From Pseudomonas paraglycinae (lineage in GTDB: Bacteria > Pseudomonadota > Gammaproteobacteria > Pseudomonadales > Pseudomonadaceae): DNA of 64,000 nt. The translations under genes were made by a program, and so were the position numbers. This document shows, piece by piece, positions 8,613 to 16,962 of this stretch (its first letter is position 1; each line of letters starts with the position of its first letter). The stretch is from positions 124,001 to 188,000 of the forward strand of contig NZ_BQHR01000013.1 of the NCBI RefSeq assembly GCF_021601625.1. The letters are read 5' to 3'. The notes under the pieces are model-generated. The model searched no databases. It had not been told where the DNA came from and worked only from the letters and a program-made list of their open reading frames with translations.

Positions 8613-8665
8613 AAAAAATGGGGACGGATTTATTATTCGAATAAACAAATCCGCCCCCATTTTTT
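8613..8665. repeat. Long palindrome (GATTTATT family), bidirectional terminator, copy 2
   Basis: Arms AAAAAATGGGGACGGATT(TATT) at 8613-8634 and a complementary (AATAAACA)AATCCGCCCCCATTTTTT ending at 8665. It lies exactly between the convergent HEPN gene (stop 8609) and the minus-strand gene ending at 8687, so it can end transcription from both sides. The core resembles the element at 3345-3394 (GGGG, then GATTTATT), and together the two bracket the leader, DUF6124 and YfbU/HEPN region. Confidence 0.75.
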
Positions 8666-8686
8666 GCTCCCTTTTTTCACTCTATT

Positions 8687-9679
8687 TCAGAGTAAATTGC
8701 TTCGAGTCAGACCGAGACTCAACCCCTTCGGAAGATTTTCAATCGCAATAAGTGCTAAGTTATCGGTGATGATCCGATCATCATTCAGTAAAACAAACGA
8801 CGGTGCCCACAGAAGGGTTTCTTTATCGAATTCATAGACCATTTGCCGACTTATCTTTCCTTGAGATTTCAGCCCGGAAATTAACCGAGCTGCTTGAGCT
8901 GCCGCACCGGCCAATGCATCCATGGCTTCATGGAGCTTTTTCTCATCTCTACCTCTGAATAAAAATGAGACCTGGCAGCCGTCTTGATGTGAATGAAAGT
9001 CGAGTATAGGGTTACGTCTGTCGGACATTCGACTAAGCAGTTTCCGAAACCAGGCATGTATTCCTGCATAGGAAGCTTTACCAGCCTCTGTAGCTATCGC
9101 AGTCACGAATGGGTTCCAAACAAGGAGTACGTAGGGAAGGCCAATCCTGATGAGTTCTTGCAATGAATCTGCTGCATTGTGCGACAGCTCGGAACGCTCG
9201 ACTCTAACGGGTGAGTCACTCGTAACCTGATCCAACCAATGTTCATCCACCTCCCTTGCATCCGTCGCTATCTCGATCCACACATCCTCCAAAAGACTTG
9301 GAAGCTGTTGAGGAGGCGAAATGGAAAAGTCAATATCTATCCCCAAGCCACGAAAACTCAGAACGTCCCCTCCTGAGTAATATCCCAAGACTGCGGCGAC
9401 AAACTTTCGACCTTCAGGACTTTCAAATGATGCACTTTCCAGCAGTTGCCCCTTTGGCCGTCCGGGATCGTGATTCTCAAGAAGTGTGAACGGATTGCAG
9501 TTTATCTTGGTAACTAATCTGCCTGGATCGACAGCGACCAACAATTGGCCATCCGGGCCGCGCGCGTCCGTCCAGATCACCGCGCGCACAATTTCGCCAA
9601 ATTTTCCCGCTTGGTGTCGACGCTCAGCCTCTTCCGCCCATTGGATGGCGGCAGGTGTTTCTTCAAAAAAATCAGACAT
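8687..9679 (-). CDS. Unrecognised 330-residue protein
   Basis: A soluble acidic protein beginning MSDFFEETPAAIQWAEEAERRH. The ATG at 9679 has GGAAGG ten bases before it; an in-frame ATG at 9688 is too close to that site. No signal peptide or membrane segment is visible. The segment FTLLENHDPGRPKGQ near residue 65 is reminiscent of the NHD...G block of HK97-type prohead proteases, but the rest does not support that assignment. The C-terminal region is mixed alpha/beta with a hydrophobic core (LPYVLLVWNPFVTAIA). It heads a run of four unrecognised minus-strand genes whose nearest neighbours are an accessory island and a flavoenzyme. I do not recognise a function. Confidence 0.6.
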   Translation of the reverse strand: MSDFFEETPAAIQWAEEAERRHQAGKFGEIVRAVIWTDARGPDGQLLVAVDPGRLVTKINCNPFTLLENHDPGRPKGQLLESASFESPEGRKFVAAVLGYYSGGDVLSFRGLGIDIDFSISPPQQLPSLLEDVWIEIATDAREVDEHWLDQVTSDSPVRVERSELSHNAADSLQELIRIGLPYVLLVWNPFVTAIATEAGKASYAGIHAWFRKLLSRMSDRRNPILDFHSHQDGCQVSFLFRGRDEKKLHEAMDALAGAAAQAARLISGLKSQGKISRQMVYEFDKETLLWAPSFVLLNDDRIITDNLALIAIENLPKGLSLGLTRSNLL

Positions 9680-9751
9680 GGGTTCCATACCTTCCGAAGC
9701 AACGTATCAAAAGAACAAGATAGACCCAACCCTTAACAGACGTCCGCTCTT

Positions 9752-9789
9752 GGCCGAGAGCAGCCGCTCACGAACGGCGGCTCTCGACC
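9752..9789 (-). terminator. Hairpin after the 84-residue gene
   Basis: Arms at 9752-9766 and 9775-9789 pair at 13 of 15 positions around an 8-base loop (GAGAGCAGCCG against CGGCGGCTCTC). It sits 22 bases beyond the stop codon of the minus-strand gene that ends at 9811. There is no strong T run, so it may be a decayed intergenic repeat as much as a terminator. Confidence 0.4.
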
Positions 9790-9810
9790 ATAATTGAACA
9801 AGTCAAATGT

Positions 9811-10065
9811 TCACGATGAGCCATTGGATAGTTTCAACAACTGAGTAAATCGGGAAATGGCGATGTTGATATCGACCATGGTTTCACCATCCCACTCCTC
9901 GATGGTTTTCAGCTCAGCCCTCAATGCGGCTATTCGGTCTTCGATCTCTGCTATCTCTGCAGGTCCGCAGTGAGCGGCGATCGCCTCCCATTTTTCTTGA
10001 GGAATACCCTGCTGGATGCATAACCCTTCACGCGCCTGCGTGATCAATGTCGACAATGTGCTCAT
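9811..10065 (-). CDS. Small helical protein of unknown function
   Basis: An 84-residue protein, MSTLSTLITQAREGLCIQQGIPQEKW onward, with a heptad-like middle (AEIAEIEDRIAALRAELKTIEEW) that should form a short coiled coil. The ATG at 10065 follows AGGTAGAG. No known domain is recognised. It lies on the same strand as its neighbours, with gaps of about 90 and 130 bases, so it could share a transcript with the 161-residue gene upstream. Confidence 0.5.
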   Translation of the reverse strand: MSTLSTLITQAREGLCIQQGIPQEKWEAIAAHCGPAEIAEIEDRIAALRAELKTIEEWDGETMVDINIAISRFTQLLKLSNGSS

Positions 10066-10155
10066 GTGATTCTCTACCTGGAAATGTCGATCCGAGGAAA
10101 GAACCGTGTTCTTCAGAAAATAGACAGCCTTCCCGCGCCACCTTTGAGACTCTGA

Positions 10156-10641
10156 TCACGCCCTTCCCATCTCCTCATACGAAACATCAACAACCGCCAC
10201 GCCCTCCCCCCAAGCTGCTTCAGTAAACGCCCGAATGATCTCCGCCAGCCTCTCAACCTCCTCACCCTCAACAATGACACAAGCAATGCGCCCAACAGAC
10301 CAATCCATGACCCTGCACTGCGGATACTTCGCAAGCAGCTCGGAAAAAACCTTCTGAGGCGCCATATCGCCCGTGTACATGAAGTCGAAGTACGGCTCAC
10401 TCGTCTCCTGTAGCGGATACACCAGCACCCAGCCATTCGATGCGCCATCAAACCACATCGAAACATAACGACTCGCCCACTCTGGTCCGCCATGTTTGAT
10501 AAGGCGAAGTACCTCGATGATCGAATGACAATCGGGTATCCGGATCATGCAATCAGGGTCAAACACGCGAGGCGGTTCGGCAGCTGCGCTGGCCAGAAAT
10601 GCAGCCATTAATTCTTTTCTTTTCAATGCCTTCCTTTTCAT
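10156..10641 (-). CDS. Unrecognised 161-residue protein
   Basis: Starts MKRKALKRKELMAAFLASAAAEPPRVFDPD; the ATG at 10641 has AAGG seven bases before it, while the GTG one codon earlier is too close. The N-terminus is strongly basic, then the rest is a mixed alpha/beta soluble protein rich in aromatic residues (WASRYVSMWFDGASNGWVLVYP, EPYFDFMYTGD). The size, the acidic C-terminal half and the position among other small orphan genes resemble immunity proteins of polymorphic toxin systems, but no toxin gene is in view and I do not recognise the family. Confidence 0.5.
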   Translation of the reverse strand: MKRKALKRKELMAAFLASAAAEPPRVFDPDCMIRIPDCHSIIEVLRLIKHGGPEWASRYVSMWFDGASNGWVLVYPLQETSEPYFDFMYTGDMAPQKVFSELLAKYPQCRVMDWSVGRIACVIVEGEEVERLAEIIRAFTEAAWGEGVAVVDVSYEEMGRA

Positions 10642-10695
10642 CACGTAACCTTGGAGACCTGTTGGGTAGAGACGAACAGTTCTGCACCGACCCGC

Positions 10696-11097
10696 TCAAT
10701 CCAGGCTCTCGGAATCGCCCAACGCCTCCGACAAGATAGCCTGATATCCACCCTCTTCAGGAACATAGGAAACGAACTGATTACTCGCGCCCTTTTGCAC
10801 CCAAAGACGCCCACAGTTCGTGCATTCATAAACATCTGACGTCCGGTGGATGTGGAGGCTGGATATACGACTTTCCAATTCGTTCGTCGCGTTGACCCAA
10901 GGAGCAAACTCACTGAATGCCTCGGCGATCACAGCCTTGTCTCCCGACTCGGCAGCAGTCATCAGAGGCTTGAGTTCGTGGTTTACCTCTTCCCAGAATG
11001 CATCCTCTACTTCATCGCGAAGCAGGCTCGCCTTATAGGGCAAGCTGTCAGTCTGATCGACAATCACATACCCATATCTGCAATCCAATTTGCTCAT
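10696..11097 (-). CDS. Unrecognised small protein with a CxxC motif
   Basis: A 133-residue protein from the ATG at 11097 (MSKLDCRYGYVIVD). A TTG at 11142 would add 15 residues, and neither start has a strong ribosome site. The C-terminal third contains YECTNCGRLWVQKG, a single CxxC pair that could be half of a zinc-binding site, followed by FVSYVPEEGGYQAIL. The stop of the neighbouring flavoenzyme gene is at 11153. The family is not recognised. Together with the three genes downstream it forms a block with no clear housekeeping role. Confidence 0.5.
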   Translation of the reverse strand: MSKLDCRYGYVIVDQTDSLPYKASLLRDEVEDAFWEEVNHELKPLMTAAESGDKAVIAEAFSEFAPWVNATNELESRISSLHIHRTSDVYECTNCGRLWVQKGASNQFVSYVPEEGGYQAILSEALGDSESLD

Positions 11098-11152
11098 TTG
11101 CGGTTCGATACCTTTGTCTGACAGCCATCGGATTTCTGCCAAAGTTCATGAA

Positions 11153-12328
11153 TCATAGAGATTGGCACTCTTGCTCAAACCGCCCCACCGAAAACAACGA
11201 AAGATCCAGCTCACTCTCCCCCCGCAAACACCACTGCGCAAACGCCTCCCCCAGCGCCGCCGAGTGTTTGAACCCATGCCCGGAACACGCCGACACCACC
11301 AACGTGTGCTGCAACCGTGGATGCTCATCAATGATGAAATGCCGATCCGGCGTAACGGTGTAGGCGCAAACCGCTGACTTCACTACCCGATCCGTCAGCC
11401 CGGCAATCCTCCCCTGCACCTGCTGCTCGTACATCTCGCGTTCTTCCTCGGCCGAGACTGTGCGATTTAGAGTTTCAGGCGTGGACGTGCTGTGATATTG
11501 CGCCGTAGCCACCTTCAAACTGCCCTCCCCCGGCAACGCGGGAAAGCCATAGAAATCGTCGTCCGGGCCGTGGGTGAAGATGAACGTGGGTGAGTTGCCG
11601 ACCAGTCCTGCGTCGGGCTCGGTTTCGAACCAGAACAGTTTTTGCCGATAGACGCTGAGCAGTCTGTCGAACGGCGCGCCGAGCAAGCCGCCCGCCCAGT
11701 TGCCGGCGGTGACCACCAGTTTGGCCGCGCGCACAGTGCGCTGGTCGGTGGTGACGGTGACGCCCTGTTCGTCCGAGCTGATGTGGGTCACGGTCTCGCC
11801 CTTGTACAGCGTGGCGCCGTGTTGTTCGGCCAACCTCAGTTGCACGTCGATGCAGCGTTCGGGCCGTACAAAACCGCCTTCGGGCTCGAAGTAGCCAATG
11901 GCGTCGTCGCGCACCTGGGCAAACTGCGGAAAGCGCTGGCGGATCTGGGCAGCGTCGAGGACTTCGTGTTCGATGCCGTAGGTCTGCGCCAGGGCGATGG
12001 TGCGCAGGGTAAAGTCGGTTTCGTCGGTGGGATCGAAGTCGGGGCTGGAGGTCAGCACCAGCAGGCCGGACTGTTCGAACAGCGACTCGCCCGACAGCGC
12101 TTCCAGTTCACGCCAGATGCGGTGGGAGTTGCGCACGATGGGCACGTATTGTGCGCCCTCGCCCACAGACAGTCGGGTGATGCGGGTGTCGCCATGGCTG
12201 GAGCCGAATGTGTGCGGCGGATGATGGCGGTCGATGCCGACCAAGTTGACCCCGGCTTTCGCCAGTTGATACACCGTGGCCGCGCCCATGGCGCCGAGGC
12301 CGATGACCAGTGCTTCGCATCGTTCCAT
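11153..12328 (-). CDS. Sarcosine / N-methyltryptophan oxidase-like FAD enzyme
   Basis: A 391-residue flavoprotein of the monomeric sarcosine oxidase family. The start at ATG 12328 places the dinucleotide-binding GLGAMGAATVYQLAKAG at the very N-terminus, followed by the FAD-contacting GSSHGDTRITR. Near the C-terminus SACSGHGFKHSAALGE contains the cysteine expected to hold FAD covalently through its 8-alpha position. The expected reaction is oxidative demethylation of an N-methyl amino acid to formaldehyde, hydrogen peroxide and the amino acid. SolA (N-methyl-L-tryptophan oxidase) and sarcosine or pipecolate oxidase are equally possible; the substrate cannot be decided here. It appears to be monocistronic. 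Confidence 0.82.
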   Translation of the reverse strand: MERCEALVIGLGAMGAATVYQLAKAGVNLVGIDRHHPPHTFGSSHGDTRITRLSVGEGAQYVPIVRNSHRIWRELEALSGESLFEQSGLLVLTSSPDFDPTDETDFTLRTIALAQTYGIEHEVLDAAQIRQRFPQFAQVRDDAIGYFEPEGGFVRPERCIDVQLRLAEQHGATLYKGETVTHISSDEQGVTVTTDQRTVRAAKLVVTAGNWAGGLLGAPFDRLLSVYRQKLFWFETEPDAGLVGNSPTFIFTHGPDDDFYGFPALPGEGSLKVATAQYHSTSTPETLNRTVSAEEEREMYEQQVQGRIAGLTDRVVKSAVCAYTVTPDRHFIIDEHPRLQHTLVVSACSGHGFKHSAALGEAFAQWCLRGESELDLSLFSVGRFEQECQSL

Positions 12329-12546
12329 GATTGATTTCCGCTCAGACAAAAGAGCCACAGTGAAGCGGATCAGGCGATGGAAAACAATCCGTTGAACGCC
12401 GCGCCCAGGCAAAAATGCGGGAGCCGGGCTAATTCAATCAGGTTGTCTGTCGGTACTAACTGTAATCAAGCGAAATTTGAGGTTGGGAACCCGGGGAATG
12501 TCCTTTTGACCAGCCACTGATTGTCCTTTCGTTCATGCATCGACAA

Positions 12547-12560
12547 CCCCTCGCAAGGGG
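12547..12560 (-). terminator. Short hairpin downstream of the LysR gene
   Basis: CCCCT-CGCA-AGGGG forms a 5-bp stem with a 4-base loop, about 50 bases past the LysR stop codon on the minus strand. It is small and has no clear T run, so this is a weak call. Confidence 0.3.
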
Positions 12561-12608
12561 CTGCACGACGTTAACGAAGCAGGAAAATCGTGGCTGTAGG
12601 ACGTATCT

Positions 12609-13532
12609 CTAAAGACGTGGGGATTGTTCGACGTGAACGGATTGCATCTCGGCAACAACCGCCTCGATCACACACAAAGCCGTCGGCGACAGGCTCCTGC
12701 CGTGCAAGCTCACTACACCAATTTCGGAATGAAATCCCGGCCTGTCGACAACGTGAAGCTCAATCAAACGGCCCACCCGAATATCTCCAGCCACGGCGCC
12801 ATGGATGACGCCGAGGATAGTGTCGGTTGAACCAGCGACGGTTTTGAGCAACGCCACATCATCACACTCCAGCACGATGGGCAGTGCCTGGCGGGTGGAG
12901 ATGCCGAGGGTTCGGGCAGTCTCGAGTTTCACCACTTCCGGCAGGCGCGTCGTGGCGATGCCGTAGCCTTCCAGTTCGCCCATCACCACTTTACGCCCGG
13001 CCAATGGGTGCTCCGGTCGTACGAAGAAGCCTGCCGAAACCTGGCCAAGCGAGCGGATCAGCAGGTCGGATTCCGCCGTGAAGTTGCGGATGTCGGCAAC
13101 GAAGAATTCGATCGCTTCAGCGCGCAGCCGCGCTTCGAGAATCTGCCAGTTGTTCACCTCGACACGCAGGGTGACTGCCGGGTGATCCAGGCGCAGTCGC
13201 GGCACCACCTGATGCATCAACATCGCCGCCGGGAACGGGCCGACGCCGAAGGCGAGGCTGCCCAGTTGGCGGTCGCTGTAGAGCGCCATGTCCCGCTCCA
13301 GCGACCGGGCATCGAACAGCAGCCGCCGCGCCCGCTCGATCAGAAACTCCCCCGCCGGCGTCGGGCGGACATCGCCGCTGTCGCGGTCGAACAGGCGCTG
13401 CCCGGTTTCGCTTTCCAGCGCCTGAATGCTGCGGCTCAGGGCCGGCTGGCTGAGGTGAACGCGCTCGGCCGCGCGACCGAAATGGCGTTCATCGGCCAGC
13501 GCGAGAAGGTGTGACAGTCGTTTGAGGTCCAT
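12609..13532 (-). CDS. LysR-type regulator, probable SdsB-like
   Basis: A 307-residue LysR-family transcription factor. Its N-terminal winged helix-turn-helix is clear (HFGRAAERVHLSQPALSRSIQALESETGQRLFDR), followed by a periplasmic-binding-protein-like effector domain (residues about 90-300). It is transcribed divergently from the alkylsulfatase gene, the arrangement of sdsB and sdsA in Pseudomonas. A symmetric 26-bp dyad lies between the two genes. It most likely activates the sulfatase in response to an alkyl sulfate or its product; the ligand is inferred from the neighbour. Confidence 0.85.
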   Translation of the reverse strand: MDLKRLSHLLALADERHFGRAAERVHLSQPALSRSIQALESETGQRLFDRDSGDVRPTPAGEFLIERARRLLFDARSLERDMALYSDRQLGSLAFGVGPFPAAMLMHQVVPRLRLDHPAVTLRVEVNNWQILEARLRAEAIEFFVADIRNFTAESDLLIRSLGQVSAGFFVRPEHPLAGRKVVMGELEGYGIATTRLPEVVKLETARTLGISTRQALPIVLECDDVALLKTVAGSTDTILGVIHGAVAGDIRVGRLIELHVVDRPGFHSEIGVVSLHGRSLSPTALCVIEAVVAEMQSVHVEQSPRL

Positions 13533-13560
13533 TCGCCCGATGCTAGCGACGCATTATCCG

Positions 13561-13586
13561 GATGTAAACAATGCATTGGATACATC
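13561..13586. promoter_or_regulatory. Symmetric operator candidate between LysR and alkylsulfatase genes
   Basis: GATGTA (13561-13566) and TACATC (13581-13586) are exact inverted repeats, and the centre AATGCATT (13570-13577) is itself palindromic about the same axis at 13573.5. The site lies 28 bases from the regulator start and 51 bases from the sulfatase start. Position, length and symmetry fit a LysR-type recognition site. Confidence 0.55.
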
Positions 13587-13637
13587 ACCGCCCTGCCCCT
13601 AGGCTGGAGCGCATTCGACCCTCGGAGAACAACAAGA

Positions 13638-15605
13638 ATGAAACCGACCCTCTACACGATCCTCGCCCTGACGCTGGTGTCACTCGGCGGCTGTGACAAC
13701 AAACCCAGCGTCGCAGCCGGCGACGCCACGCCCGCCACGGCAGCGGTGATCCAGGCGTCGATCAAGGGCCTGGACCTCAGCGACAACCGGGACATGGAAG
13801 ATGCCCAGCGCGGTTTCATCGCCCGGCCCACCGGCAAGATCCTCAGCTCCGACGGCAATGTGCTGATCGATTTCGATGCGTACCGCTTCGTCGAAGGCCA
13901 GGCGCCAGCCACCGTCAACCCTAGCCTGTGGCGGCACGCGATGCTCAACGCGCAGATCGGTCTGTTCAAGGTTCGCGATGGGATTTACCAGTTGCGCGGA
14001 TTCGACATCGCCAACATGACGCTGATCGACGGGCAGACCGGCTGGATCGTGGTCGACCCGCTGACCTCCCGTGAATCTGCCGCAGCGGCGTTGGCATTTG
14101 CGCGCGAGCATCTGGGCAACAAGCCTGTCACCGCGATCATTTTCACCCACGACCATGCCGACCATTTCGGCGGTGTGCTGGGCATCACCTCAAGCAGCGA
14201 AGTGGCCCAGCGAAACATTCCCATCGTTGCGCCAGCCGGGTTCATGGAGGAAGCCACCAGCGAAAACATCCTGGCGGGCCCGGCGATGGCGCGGCGTTCG
14301 ATGTATCAGTTCGGCAAGAACCTGACGCCGGGCGCCACCGGCATCGTCGACACCGGTCTGGGCAAAAACGTCGCCTACGGCAGCATGGGCATCCTGCCGC
14401 CGACGCAGATCATCGACCAGCCGATCCAGCCGCTGGTGCTCGACGGCGTCAGCTTCGTGTTCCACAACATGCCCGGCGCGGAAGCCCCGGCCGAGCTGAC
14501 CTTTTCGATCCCCGCGCTCAAGGCGTATGGCGGTGCGGAGCTGCTGGCGCAGACCATGCACAACCTCTTGCCGATCCGTGGCGCCAAGGTGCGCGATGCG
14601 CTGCGCTGGTCCGAATACACGCAAATCGCCCTGGATGAGTTGGGCGACACTGAGGTCTATTTCGGTCAGCACAACTGGCCGATCTGGGGCAACGAGCGGA
14701 TCCGCGAATTCATCACCAAACACCGCGACGTCTACAAATACCTGCACGACCAGACCGTGCGCCTGATGAACGCCGGTTACACCCCCAACGAGATCGCCGA
14801 CAAGATCCAACTTCCGGATTCGCTGGCCTCGTACTTCGGCACCCGTGGCTATTACGGCGATCTGCGCCACAACGTCAAGGCGATCTACCAGATGTACCTG
14901 GGCGCCTACGATGGCAACCCCGCGCACTTGAATCCGCTGGTGCCCAAGGAATCGGCAAAGCGCTACGTCGAATTGATGGGGGGCAATGCCAAGGTGCTCG
15001 AAGCCGCTCGCGCAGCCTATGACAAGGGCGAATACCGCTGGGTCGCCGAGCTGCTGGATCAGGCCGTGCTCGTCAAACCCGACGACACGGCCGCCAAAGA
15101 ACTGCTTGCCCGCGCGTACGAACAGATGGGCTATCAGGCGGAATCGGCGACCTGGCGCAACAGCTACCTGACCGCGGCCATGGAGCTGCGCAACGGCCCG
15201 CCAGCCAAGGGCGTCAAACGCTCCGATCTGATCGAACTGATGAAGCAGACGCCCACTGAGCGCTTCCTCGAAGCCATGGCCGCAAGCCTTGACGGGCCGG
15301 CGGCGGATGGCAAGAACTGGACCTTCAATCTGGTGCTGACCGATACCAATGAATCGTTCGTGCTGTGGATCGAGAACGCCGTGCTGCACTATCGAAAAGG
15401 CCCGACCGCGGCGAACGCCAACGCAACGCTGACCGTCACCAAGGACCTGTTCGTCCAACTGCTGAGCGGCACCGCCGGGCTGAAGGAAACGCTCACCTCC
15501 GATGATCTGAAGGTGGATGGCAGCAAGGTCGATCTCGTGAGATTCCTGGGGCTGCTGGAAAAGGCGCCGGGGAATTTCGCGATCGTCGCCCGGACAGGCA
15601 GCTGA
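13638..15605 (+). CDS. SdsA1-type linear alkylsulfatase (class III sulfatase)
   Basis: A 655-residue metallo-beta-lactamase-fold sulfatase. The N-terminus (LALTLVSLGGC) has a lipobox-like LGGC, so the protein is exported and may be lipid-anchored. Near residue 170 FTHDHADHFGG gives the HxHxDH zinc motif. The later AEAPAELTFSIP and GQHNWPIWGNE blocks are typical of the alkylsulfatase family, and a helical dimerisation domain is followed by a C-terminal SCP2-like domain (GKNWTFNLVLTDTNESFVLWIENAVLHYRKG). It should hydrolyse primary alkyl sulfates such as dodecyl sulfate to the alcohol and sulfate. Divergent from the LysR gene and followed by a hairpin at 15612. Family is sure; the exact chain-length preference is not. 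Confidence 0.87.
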   Translation: MKPTLYTILALTLVSLGGCDNKPSVAAGDATPATAAVIQASIKGLDLSDNRDMEDAQRGFIARPTGKILSSDGNVLIDFDAYRFVEGQAPATVNPSLWRHAMLNAQIGLFKVRDGIYQLRGFDIANMTLIDGQTGWIVVDPLTSRESAAAALAFAREHLGNKPVTAIIFTHDHADHFGGVLGITSSSEVAQRNIPIVAPAGFMEEATSENILAGPAMARRSMYQFGKNLTPGATGIVDTGLGKNVAYGSMGILPPTQIIDQPIQPLVLDGVSFVFHNMPGAEAPAELTFSIPALKAYGGAELLAQTMHNLLPIRGAKVRDALRWSEYTQIALDELGDTEVYFGQHNWPIWGNERIREFITKHRDVYKYLHDQTVRLMNAGYTPNEIADKIQLPDSLASYFGTRGYYGDLRHNVKAIYQMYLGAYDGNPAHLNPLVPKESAKRYVELMGGNAKVLEAARAAYDKGEYRWVAELLDQAVLVKPDDTAAKELLARAYEQMGYQAESATWRNSYLTAAMELRNGPPAKGVKRSDLIELMKQTPTERFLEAMAASLDGPAADGKNWTFNLVLTDTNESFVLWIENAVLHYRKGPTAANANATLTVTKDLFVQLLSGTAGLKETLTSDDLKVDGSKVDLVRFLGLLEKAPGNFAIVARTGS

Positions 15606-15611
15606 CCCACC

Positions 15612-15649
15612 GAGGCCATCGATTGATCAAGCTCCCGGTCGATGGCCTC
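15612..15649 (+). terminator. Hairpin after the alkylsulfatase gene
   Basis: Arms GAGGCCATCGA (15612-15622) and TCGATGGCCTC (15639-15649) are perfectly complementary over 11 bases with a 16-base loop, starting seven bases after the sulfatase stop. There is no T run, so it could also be a transcript stabiliser. Confidence 0.5.
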
Positions 15650-15758
15650 TGGACGGTTACCCAAGCAAAATCCAATGAAAACCGGAGGCTCGGGCAAAGC
15701 TTTCCATTGGATTGTTCAGCATCCTGCGCAACCCGATCGCCGCGGAGCCATCCAGCGT

Positions 15759-16397
15759 ATGGACGTAGAACCTGCACCCGAGCGAAACCCCGAATCCATC
15801 GTTTTCATCATCGATGATGACGCCCCTCTGCGCGAGTCGCTTGGCAGCCTGCTGCGCTCCATCGGCCTGCGCGTCGAGCTGTTCGGATCGGTCGCCGACT
15901 TCATGCAATACCAGCGACCTGACCTGCCCAGTTGCCTGGTGCTGGATGTGCGATTGCAAGGCACCAGCGGGCTGGTCTTTCAGCAGGCGCTCGCCGACGC
16001 CAACATCCATTTGCCGATCATTTTCATGACCGGGTACGGCGACATCGCCATGACCGTTCGCGCCATGAAAGCCGGTGCCGTCGATTTCCTGGAAAAACCG
16101 TTTCGCGAGCAGGCCATGATCGACGCCGTGGTCGCCGCGCATACGCGGGACAGGTCGCGCCGCGAGTGCGAACGCCGCCATCATGAATTGCGCACACGCC
16201 ACGGGACACTGACGGTCAGAGAGCAATCGGTGATGGCATTGGCCGTTTCGGGCTTAATGAACAAGCAGATCGCCAGTGCCATCGGCCTGAGCGAGATCAC
16301 CGTGAAAATCCATCGCAGCCAGGCCATGCGCAAGATTCGCGCGCAGTCGTTCGCCGATCTGGTTCGAATGGCCGAAAGTCTGGGCATTAACCATTAG
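15759..16397 (+). CDS. FixJ/NarL-type response regulator
   Basis: A 212-residue regulator starting MDVEPAPERNPESIVFIIDDD. The receiver domain has the acidic pair in IIDDD, the phosphoacceptor aspartate in LVLDVRL, the threonine in IIFMTGYGD and the lysine in LEKPF. A LuxR-type helix-turn-helix follows (LTVREQSVMALAVSGLMNKQIASAIGLSEITVKIHRSQAMRKI). The frame is open upstream, but the ATG at 15759 directly precedes the conserved region. No histidine kinase is adjacent. It closely resembles the regulator at 62104 in motif details. Its position just after the alkylsulfatase may be coincidental. Confidence 0.85.
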   Translation: MDVEPAPERNPESIVFIIDDDAPLRESLGSLLRSIGLRVELFGSVADFMQYQRPDLPSCLVLDVRLQGTSGLVFQQALADANIHLPIIFMTGYGDIAMTVRAMKAGAVDFLEKPFREQAMIDAVVAAHTRDRSRRECERRHHELRTRHGTLTVREQSVMALAVSGLMNKQIASAIGLSEITVKIHRSQAMRKIRAQSFADLVRMAESLGINH

Positions 16398-16624
16398 ATG
16401 TAACGCTCTTGTTCAGCGCACATTGAAAGTTGTTTATATACGTTGGTATGACTTCTCCATACTCGGGCAGGATAAAACCAGACTTATGCAACATGGTTGA
16501 TCCCTACCGCCAACAGTAAAATTCCTCCATCAAATGCAACGACCGGCAAAGTCATTGACTTCGCGGTTTCCGTTCGCGTCGACATTTGCCCACCCACTCA
16601 TGAATTCAGGGATGGCTGATCAAC

Positions 16625-16879
16625 ATGTATGACTTTTTTGAAGACTCGCATCGCGTGCTGAAGTTGTCCCACATATTGCTGATCGGCGGCCTGGGCATGT
16701 TGATGGTGGGGGTTTTCCTGGCTTATGTGTTTGACGCTCACCTGACCTTGCCCACGCTGGTCGGTGCGCACGGGATGACGATCCTTGGGCCGACGGCGAT
16801 CAAGTTGGGTTATGTGATGCGCCTGATTGCGCACAACCGCATTCGCTTGGTCGCGCAGGAACGCGGCATTTCCCATTAG
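16625..16879 (+). CDS. Small two-helix membrane protein, PpyR-like
   Basis: An 84-residue protein with two predicted membrane helices (ILLIGGLGMLMVGVFLAYVF and LVGAHGMTILGPTAIKLGYVM) and a basic C-terminal tail (RLIAHNRIRL). The block GAHGMTILGPTAIKLGYVMRL is very like small Pseudomonas proteins annotated as transmembrane sensor/regulator PpyR, a locus linked to Psl and pyoverdine expression in P. aeruginosa. I assign it by recollection of that block only. It lies between a response regulator and the repeat protein, with about 225 bases upstream that hold no other gene. Confidence 0.55.
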   Translation: MYDFFEDSHRVLKLSHILLIGGLGMLMVGVFLAYVFDAHLTLPTLVGAHGMTILGPTAIKLGYVMRLIAHNRIRLVAQERGISH

Positions 16880-16962
16880 ACGTATTTGATTGGATTCAAA
16901 CCTGTCTGGTTGCAACCCGGAAGTTCATTAACGAAATCCCACCACGACTCAGGATGATCACG

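Noticed and set aside
8687-9679. Phage prohead protease assignment for the 330-residue gene
   Set aside because: Only a short NHDPGRPKG stretch is similar. No phage genes are nearby and the rest of the protein does not fit.
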